A stretch of DNA of 64,000 nucleotides. Origin: Prorocentrum cordatum (Eukaryota; Sar; Dinophyceae; Prorocentrales; Prorocentraceae). Both the position numbers and the translations under genes were made by a program. Below are positions 41,857 to 48,617 of the stretch, piece after piece. The stretch covers positions 256,768-320,767 of the forward strand of contig CAUYUJ010001381.1 of the NCBI GenBank assembly GCA_963575745.1. Reading direction: 5' to 3'. The notes under the pieces are model-generated. The model searched no databases, had not been told where the DNA came from, and saw nothing but the letters and a program-made list of their open reading frames with translations. Within the stretch, counting starts at the first letter, position 1; every line of letters starts with the position of its first letter.

Positions 41857-44193
41857 GGCTCGTCGCCACTCAGGACTATACTCTGGGAGCTCGTTAATAT
41901 TGACGTGCGCTTTAATATTGTTTAGCCCTGGGCCCAAGGGGGTCGCACAAACGCCACCGAGGACCTTGAAGGCCCCGTAAAAATCGGACCGCGAGAAACT
42001 TTCCTTTCGGTGCACGTCTATGGCTCCTTGGCAATCTACAAACATTTGGGCGTGTGGGTGTGCATTGGGACCAGCAGCAAGCACAGCACAGTGCTCAGCA
42101 GCAGGGGAGGAGGGGGGGAGGTATTTACCCACACGCCCGATGAGGTATGCAAACACGTCACCGTGGCCATCGATGGCCACAATTGACCACCCAGCTACGT
42201 TATAATTTTTGTGCCCTCCGGGTTTGGGACGGGATCCATCGGTAAAAATCTCACCAGCAAGGGCTTCGTGAGGCTGCATGCTGGAGCCTCGACACCAAAA
42301 CTCTGCACATTTGTAGCCCAACCCGTCAGGAGCCCCTGTTTCAAATTCGGGTTGGAACTGGAAACCATACGCTACAGCCTGATCCGTCACCTTCGAAATC
42401 GTGTCAAGTTCATCTGATGTGAACGGATCGCGTAACTGGGCGCTGAGCGAGCAATGTAAACGGCGGTGGCGCAAGTCATCGCACGGGTGCCCGCGCTGGC
42501 ACTTGCCGTCAGAGTCGTGCCCAGCTCGCTGCAAACGCGCATTGGTCCAGATACTCTGGGCGGGAAAACTAAGAAGGGTGGATCTGGCTTTCTTTGGCAG
42601 CGTCTTCCCAGCCAACATTTTTCGGGCGATACTGGCGTCGAGGGTCTCCTGGGGGTAACCGAGTTTCTTGGCGGCTTTCCTGAGAATGGCCTGCTCCCAG
42701 GCCTCTTGCATTTTCTGGGCAATCATTCTGGGAGTGCAGGTTGTGAGTGGGTGCCGATACCCATTCGCATCCTGCACCTCCAAAACAGAAACAAAATTCC
42801 AGCCTATCCGTCGAAGGGGCAGACAGGCGGCCCCAAAGGGGCCTCGCTCGGCCGCCCACTTCCTAGGCTGGTTCAGAAGCATTGGCTCGGCTAGGCTTTT
42901 CAGCTCACGTAGTTCTCGGGGGTGGCTGGGTCTCGTCGCAGCTCGCCAGATCATGGTCGACCAGGTCAGGGCAGGGCCTAGCCCTGCTCGCCAAGTAGGG
43001 TCTCCTAGTACCGCCAGACTTAAGGATCTACTTATCGTCGCGCATCGGGACCCCGCTACTTGCAAATCTTCCGTCTGGAGGTTCTGGAGCTCCTGGGGAT
43101 CCATGCCGACAACCTCAGTGCCATACGTAAGGGCTTGCTGGAGCCCCGTCTTCCACAGCTTTCTGGTGTCGCCTCCAGCTAGCTTGACCGCTCGTATTCG
43201 GTGTCGTCGTCGTTTATGTTTAACAAAACGCGTGTACAGGGTCGCTTTTGCTACACGTCGTCGCATTCGGAGCCTCGAAGCCCCCGCAGCACTGTCGATC
43301 CCAAGATTGGTGGCACTGTGGGCATCCTGGGGTCCCGCATACTTCCCGAGGGCCTTCCTAATTGGTCTTCGCAGTCTGGCGGTAGAAGCAATAACCTGAG
43401 CTTTGTGTAGCGCCAACTTGCACTCGAGCTCTTCCGTAACCAGTACTGCCAGCCTAGCCGCAGAGTGTTGCAATTGTCGTACTAGGGCCTGGGGGTCTCG
43501 GTGTTGCTGTCCCAGGAATAAATCGTCAATGAACATCTGGAGGTCCGTGCCCTTGGAGTTTGCTTCGGTCCAGGCGTCCAGGGGACTCAAATTGTAAACT
43601 TGTATCAAAAACGTGGCCCAACCACATCCAGCTGCAATGCCGCGTGCGGGGTGGTCCACCAGCTGGACCAAGTCTCTGGTGGCCACCAGTCTCGTGCTAC
43701 TGTACTGGTTTAAAATGACCTCGAGCAAGACGCTGCTAAAACCGGTGGCGTGGGCCCTCTCTACCAGCTTCTGGTGACTACTGTGCTCATAGTAGTTGCT
43801 GAGGTCCCACAGCACCGCGCCTGAATGGAGTGGATCTTGGCAGGCCACTCCATCCTCAGCCTTGAGGCTCTGGCGAAAGACTATGTCAGTGATGCGCTTG
43901 CCCGCCTGGTGGGCCAAGAAAGGTCGGCGGTGCCTTGCCTCCCATTGTCTCGCTTCAATGTGTCGGACCTTGGACCATATTCGGTAAAGCCCTGGCACCA
44001 TCCTAGTCCTCGGAACTGGGCCATCGTCTTGGCCTCTGGCTTCGCTTTGGTCTTGGGGGTCAAAACCGAGACAACTGCCTGCAGCTGGGTGGGCATAGCA
44101 CCTATCTTCTCGACCAGGTGCAAATATCGGCAGACCAGCGCAGCCTGCTCCAAATTCAGAGTCTGAAAATGCTTCGGGTGGAATCCATCCCAT
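41809..44193 (-). CDS. LINE ORF2, RT and RNase H part (frame of 794 codons)
   Basis: The coding part joins the upstream frame near 44005 and reads MVPGLYRIWSKVRHIEARQW. RT motif A (about 43815-43769) is AVLWDLSNYYEHSS with its catalytic Asp. Motif B (about 43645-43580) is GIAAGCGWATFLIQVYNLSP. Motif C (about 43540-43511) is MFIDDLFLG with both Asp. Thumb and connection follow. A Cys/His element CQRGHPCDDLRHRRLHC lies at about 42505-42449. RNase H follows: EIFTDGS (about 42255), AAEHCAVLAA with Glu (about 42100-42072) and MFVDCQGAID with Asp (about 42050). The last catalytic part is in the next frame. The first 60 codons of this open frame, before 44010, are out of frame with the real protein. 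All RT catalytic residues are kept, so the copy is young. Confidence 0.8.
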   Translation of the reverse strand: MGWIPPEAFSDSEFGAGCAGLPIFAPGREDRCYAHPAAGSCLGFDPQDQSEARGQDDGPVPRTRMVPGLYRIWSKVRHIEARQWEARHRRPFLAHQAGKRITDIVFRQSLKAEDGVACQDPLHSGAVLWDLSNYYEHSSHQKLVERAHATGFSSVLLEVILNQYSSTRLVATRDLVQLVDHPARGIAAGCGWATFLIQVYNLSPLDAWTEANSKGTDLQMFIDDLFLGQQHRDPQALVRQLQHSAARLAVLVTEELECKLALHKAQVIASTARLRRPIRKALGKYAGPQDAHSATNLGIDSAAGASRLRMRRRVAKATLYTRFVKHKRRRHRIRAVKLAGGDTRKLWKTGLQQALTYGTEVVGMDPQELQNLQTEDLQVAGSRCATISRSLSLAVLGDPTWRAGLGPALTWSTMIWRAATRPSHPRELRELKSLAEPMLLNQPRKWAAERGPFGAACLPLRRIGWNFVSVLEVQDANGYRHPLTTCTPRMIAQKMQEAWEQAILRKAAKKLGYPQETLDASIARKMLAGKTLPKKARSTLLSFPAQSIWTNARLQRAGHDSDGKCQRGHPCDDLRHRRLHCSLSAQLRDPFTSDELDTISKVTDQAVAYGFQFQPEFETGAPDGLGYKCAEFWCRGSSMQPHEALAGEIFTDGSRPKPGGHKNYNVAGWSIVAIDGHGDVFAYLIGRVGKYLPPSSPAAEHCAVLAAGPNAHPHAQMFVDCQGAIDVHRKESFSRSDFYGAFKVLGGVCATPLGPGLNNIKAHVNINELPEYSPEWRRAKRQRRSRSICEGRRC

Positions 44194-45870
44194 GTCGAAG
44201 CTGTCGTATGCGAGCAGCGTTTAGCGGCGTCTATGAGATGCTGGGGCTCGATGGGTGGCAGAGAGGGCTCATGAGGGCCAGCGGGGACATGATAGTGGGG
44301 CCTGCGGTAGGTCGTGTCCCAAAGCTCTCCAAGTCGATCAGCCTCGTGTTCCAAGACGTGTAAGGGTCTACCAGTCCAAGTGCCTTTCCAGGGGACCTCG
44401 TTGGGGTTCCACGCGCCGAGCATCTTAGTCCATCGGTGAGCCCACCCTCCGTTTCCTTGCGTCCCAATATGCACCCACTCGCGCCAGGCTTTGTTGGCAG
44501 AACGTTTTCCCAGGTGTATCTCGACATCGAGGCTCTTATTGATGGTCTCCAACACATCGTCCAAAACGTGTCTCCCATGGGAAATCTCCAGGACCGTGGC
44601 TTCCACGTCCAGGACAAGGAAATTGAGGGTCTGGTGGGTAGTCTCCAGGCACTCGCGGAGCGTCTCTATCTCGGAAAACTCGTTCGGGGGGTCCTCTAGG
44701 CACGCAATGAGATCGTTCAGGGCGTTAGCATCTAGCTTCGCGAGGGTGAAGTAGAACTGCTGCGCGACATTCCGAAGCCATCGGGGCGGGCCTGCCTGGG
44801 ATTTCCACGCCACCCGATGTGTCACCAGAAACTGTTTCGCTTGGACCCATTTGACCCTAGGGGGGCACGCTCGAGGTCTAGAGCTGCGTTTCAAAACCGT
44901 GTCCGTCAAACCCGCGATCGCAACTTCCAAATCCCTGGCCAGGTAGTGATAAACTTCATCAAGCACCCGTTGTTTTCCCCCCTGGATCGGTCTATCAAAG
45001 CTGCTGTTGAGGATGGCTTCGGCAGCGTCTAGGGCAGCTTCTGTGGCAATCCAGTTGCGCTCTGGCAATCTGGGGCCAACTACAGGCTTGGTAGGCAGCC
45101 GCTGCGGCTTGCACGAGACAGGGACTGCGAAATCCCCGCCGATCTCGATCTGAACACTGACAGGAAGATGTGGTGACAGGGGATAGGACACATGAACATG
45201 AGGTGAGTGGAGCACATGCTGGAGACATCCACTGTATACAAAGTATTCCAAACATGATTGTGAGGTCTTGGTTCTGCATGTCGGGGAGGAGGGATGTATG
45301 GTCTGCATGCCTGCGCGCTGTATGAAGTCATTCTTCTGCAGCTTGCTAGGGCTCATGTTATAGTCCCCAGCTACAAGAATGGGAGTCTGGTATTCATGCT
45401 GAGGTATGGCGGTGGCCGCCAAGAGGTTCAAATTGGTCTTGTTCAGTCCTGTGCTGACCTGCGTGCACACGGAAAGAATTCCTATGACACCAAGCCCAGG
45501 CAGCTCGACTCTTGCACCGACCAGGCGCCCCTGAGGAACCATGTCCTGAGCTTCCCTGGGCACTTTCATCTCCTGAATTCCAAAGCCCCGTCCACTTCTG
45601 ATCAAAACGCAAACTCCAGAAGTCGGGGTCCCCGTAGAGCTGAATGGGCCTGTCTCAAATAAGGCTTTCCATCCATGCCGCTCACACCACTGACTAGCAT
45701 AAACGATGGACTGCTCTGTACATAGCCTGGTCTCCTGCGCACATATCACACTGTCGCCATCAGAGGCAGCTGAACGAATGTACGTCTTCACTTGCTGCCA
45801 ACAACTGCCATTGATCGTGGTGGTTCGCAGGCTACCCACGAGGCGAGCGAGCGCCACTCCCTTTGCCAGC
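44005..45870 (-). CDS. LINE ORF2, endonuclease and RT N-terminal part
   Basis: This lies in the second half of a 1,081-codon minus frame that ends at 43881. The EEP domain begins near 45860 (SLRTTTINGSCWQQVKTYI), has SVICAQETRLC with the metal-binding Glu (about 45760), TSGVCVLIRSGRGFG, PILVAGDYNMSP with the D-x-N motif (about 45385-45350), SCLEYFVYSGCL, and YPLSPHLPVSV (SPH in place of SDH, about 45185-45155). A helical linker of about 300 codons follows, then the RT start: LIDAAKRCSHTTASTWDGFH and VVSVLTPKTKAKPEAKTMAQFR. At about 44005 the coding frame shifts to the 794-codon frame. Codons after that point in the 1,081-codon frame are noise. Confidence 0.8.
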
Positions 45871-46988
45871 TGAGGGTACTGCAGCCGTCGCCGAGAGCTT
45901 GAGCTTCTTGCTGGCCTCTTCTCTGTCCAAGTCCGCCTTGGCAATGCCCTCCTGGCTGCCCAGGAGTGCGTCGGCAGCTCGTTTGCGTGCAGCCTCCATC
46001 GCTTCATCGTCATCGTCTCCTGGGACTGGTTGGGCAACGTGCGCCAGGTCTTCGTCATCCTCAGCCTTCTCATCAACCTTGGGGAGGGGGTCGGCATCTT
46101 CATCTTCGCTCGCCTTGGTGGATGCCGCGGCCTTAGCCGCAGCGTCCTCGCTCTTCTGCTTCGTCTCGATTGTCTCCAGCACCTGCGCCACCGCCAGCAA
46201 GCGCTTGTCAAGTTCTTCGGGGATGTGGTCCATTGGCTTGTCGATTCTGGTCGCGATGAGCGTGCGCATCGCCTCGGATATGGGCACCTCCTGCACTGCC
46301 GTCTGCGCAGCCGCCTGCTGGGCCACCTGCAGCTGCACCTGGAGCCTCTGCACCTCGCCAGTCGCTTGGCCGTACTCCTCGAGCGCGTTCTTGTGCTTGT
46401 CGGCGATCGTGACCAGCTGCTGGGTGAGCTGGTTGGCCGTGTTCCTGCACTGTCCATGCTTACGTTTCGCCTGCGCCAGCTGGTCGGTGAGGCTCTGGAC
46501 TTGTTGATCAGGTGTTTTGTCATGTAGTGCCACCAGCTTTGCTCGTTTGAAACCTTCGACCGCATCCTTCTACTCCTGGCTGGTGCCACCCTTCCACTGC
46601 TTCCAGCAAACCATCTGCGCCTGCGCGAGGCGGACCCGCTGGAGTCCTGCTGCTTGGTGCCGTCCGTGAACTTCTCGGTGGTGGTTTCTTCGCGGGCAGG
46701 TGGTTCTTCTGCGCCAGCTCCTTGGGGATCACGCGAACGACCTCGCCAACGTCCTCCTCGTCGTCCACCTGCTTTATGCCCTGCATCTCCTTCGACCTCG
46801 AAGTTGACTGACCGCGGCCGGCCTGGTCGAACTCCACCACCTCCTCCTGGGGGCATGTCATCGTTGGTAACCATCTTCTTCGCGGCGAGCTTCGAGCCAC
46901 AGCGAGTGCAGTGGGAAACCCCGCGGTCAGCCCAGGCCCAGCCGTTGCAGCCGTGCCACGGGCATACCAAGTACTTGCCGCGCGCCAT
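45832..46988 (-). pseudogene. LINE ORF1 (zinc finger, coiled coil), frameshifted
   Basis: The likely start is the ATG at 46988-46986: MARGKYLVCPWHGCNGWAWA, with Cys9, Cys14, Cys27 and Cys30 forming a C4 finger rich in Trp, as in the other ORF1 proteins here. After KKMVTNDDMPP the sensible frame moves (about 46850) to QEEVVEFDQAGRGQSTSRSK and VGEVVRVIPKELAQKNHLPA, then moves again (about 46600) to the frame of the 233-codon ORF that ends at 45832. That part is a coiled coil (QVQSLTDQLAQAKRKHGQC to QVQLQVAQQAAAQTA), then acidic (ASEDEDADPLPKVDEKAEDD). The Arg/Ser-rich reading of this region within the 1,081-codon frame is spurious. At least two frame changes make ORF1 a pseudogene unless the assembly has indel errors. 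Confidence 0.65.
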
Positions 46989-47174
46989 GCCGATTCCTTC
47001 AAACGCACGAGGACGATTCCCCAAACGAGTAGTGCAAGAAGGCCCTTCGGGCAGAGCGGGCGGGCCACGCGCTCGCGTGGACGAAACGTTGCCAAAATCG
47101 ATTGGGCCCTGGCGACGGAGTGCCAAGGCTAATCGCTGGTTCTCGGGCGTCTATAGCCCTTCACAACGTTTAGC

Positions 47175-47196
47175 CTTGAACCAAAATGGCTACGGG
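47175..47196 (-). other. DinoSL relic, about one internal mismatch, 5' end of the minus-strand LINE
   Basis: On the minus strand, 47196-47175 reads CCCGTAGCCATTTTGGTTCA and on to AG; it differs from DinoSL by T for C in GGCTCAAG, and the variable first base is C. It lies 187 bases upstream of the ORF1 ATG. Immediately upstream on the minus strand is CT-rich DNA (the GGA-rich tract at 47197-47243). Confidence 0.9.
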
Positions 47197-47345
47197 GAGA
47201 GGAGAAGAGGAGGAGCAGGAGGAGTAGGAGGAGGAGGAGGTCCTCTTGGGCCGTCTTTGGGGCCTCTTGGGGCACTCTGGGTCGGTGTTGGGGCGTTCGT
47301 GAGTCTGAACCCCAAGACCCCCCAGAGGATGGTATTCTGACCCGA
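47197..47345. repeat. GGA tract and short GGCCGTCTTTGGGGCCTCTTGG array
   Basis: 47197-47243 is purine-rich (GAGGAG). 47243-47300 holds CTTGGGCCGTCTTTGGGG, CCTCTTGGGGCACTCTGGG and similar words, reverse-complement members of the CAAGAxGGCCC family. Confidence 0.7.
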
Positions 47346-47554
47346 GGCTCCCCCAGGACACCCGCTGGGAACCCCGCGGGGACCCCTCCCGGGACCCTCC
47401 CCCCTGGTGGGGAATGAATCAAAGGGAAGGGGCTCCCCTTCGACTCAACTGCGACGTTGCTCAATCTCGCTTTGGTTTCGCGTTGGCTGGCTCGCTTGAG
47501 GATGAGAGGGCACAACGAAAGTGGGGGAGCGGCGACGGGCCACGACAAGGACGA

Positions 47555-47601
47555 CGACGAAGACGAAGACGAAGACGATGACGACGATGACGAAGATGAC
47601 G

Positions 47602-47638
<37 letters not shown>

Positions 47639-47647
47639 TGACCACGA

Positions 47648-47691
<44 letters not shown>

Positions 47692-47730
47692 GCGACTACG
47701 ACTACGACTACGACTGCGATGACGACGACG
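47555..47730. repeat. (GAC)n / (GACCAC)n microsatellite
   Basis: GACGAA and GATGAC triplets at the left, CACGAC hexamers at 47610-47645, then pure GAC and a TACGAC block. Poly-Asp/His, poly-Thr and poly-Arg/Val frames are all translations of this repeat. Confidence 0.92.
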
Positions 47731-47759
47731 AGCCAAGGAGAACAGCGCCCTCCAATCGC

Positions 47760-48400
47760 CGACAGGGTCGGCGGATTTCCCAAGACGGCTCAAGAGAGGT
47801 CTACGAGCGCTCCAGGACGGCCCAAGAGCGCTCCAAGAGAGCCCAAGACTGGCCAAGAGTGTTCGAAGATGGCCTCAGATGGCCTCAAAACGGTGGGAGG
47901 CCTGTGGAGGCCAACAACATTGGTTGTTCTTAGGTTTTCGTGAAGGTTTTGAGGGCTCTCGCCTTCTCGTGCTTCCGACCGCCCACGACGGCCCAATAGG
48001 CCCGACAGATCGCCCCAAAACGCTCCATGAGGCGCCCAAGAGGGCCTCGAAACGGGACACCAGAGCCCCATCCAAGGTTGCCCCAAGACGGCGTTCCAAG
48101 ATTGCCCCGAGAGGGGGCAAAGAGGGCCCCAAGAGGCTCCCACGAGAGCCCACGTGGGCCATAGGAGGCCGCAAGGAGGGCCCAAGAGGGCCCCAAGAGG
48201 TCTCCGAGGCTGTCTAGGCACCCCAAGACGGCCCAAGAGGCGCCCAGGATGGCCCAACATATTCCAAGATGTTCCCGAAGACGGCCTGAGGATGCAACAT
48301 CGATGGGTGTTTTAGGCGTTTTGAAATTAAGTTGTGTATTCTCGCCTGTTCGGGCCAAGATCGGCCGAAAACGGCTTTGAGGGCCTCCGAGATTGTCCAC
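47760..48400. repeat. Degenerate CCAAGAxGGCCCAAGAGG array with recurring spacers
   Basis: Short units of about 18-20 bases (GCCCAAGAGGGCC, CTCCAAGAGAGCCC, CCCAAGACGGC) fill 47760-47900 and 48020-48280. They are interrupted by two similar T-rich spacers of about 85 bases: 47915-47985, with GTTCTTAGGTTTTCGTGAAG and TCTCGCCTTCTCGTGCTTCC, and 48290-48360, with GTGTTTTAGGCGTTTTGAAA and TCTCGCCTGTTCGGGCC. Confidence 0.75.
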
Positions 48401-48401
48401 A

Positions 48402-48525
48402 ACTCGTCACACCAAGCTCTCCAAGAGCGAACGGTGACGTAATAGGCTCTTAACGCCAAGGCTCCCAAGACCGAACGGTGACGCGAGACAGCTCTTCACA
48501 CCTAGGCTCACAAGAGCGAATGCTG
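48402..48525. repeat. Dispersed repeat, copy 2 (CCAAGGCTCCCAAGACCGAACGG family)
   Basis: Three diverged units about 57 bases apart: ACACCAAGCTCTCCAAGAGC, CGCCAAGGCTCCCAAGACCG and CACCTAGGCTCACAAGAGCG, the first two followed by GAACGGTGACG. They resemble the words at 38.2-38.35 kb. Confidence 0.6.
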
Positions 48526-48617
48526 CTACGAGTCCCCTCGGGCAAGTTCCTGATGCGCTTTTTCCGCTCCGGGGCTGGCCCACGTATAGTCCGCGAGAAC
48601 CCTAACACGCCCGCATC

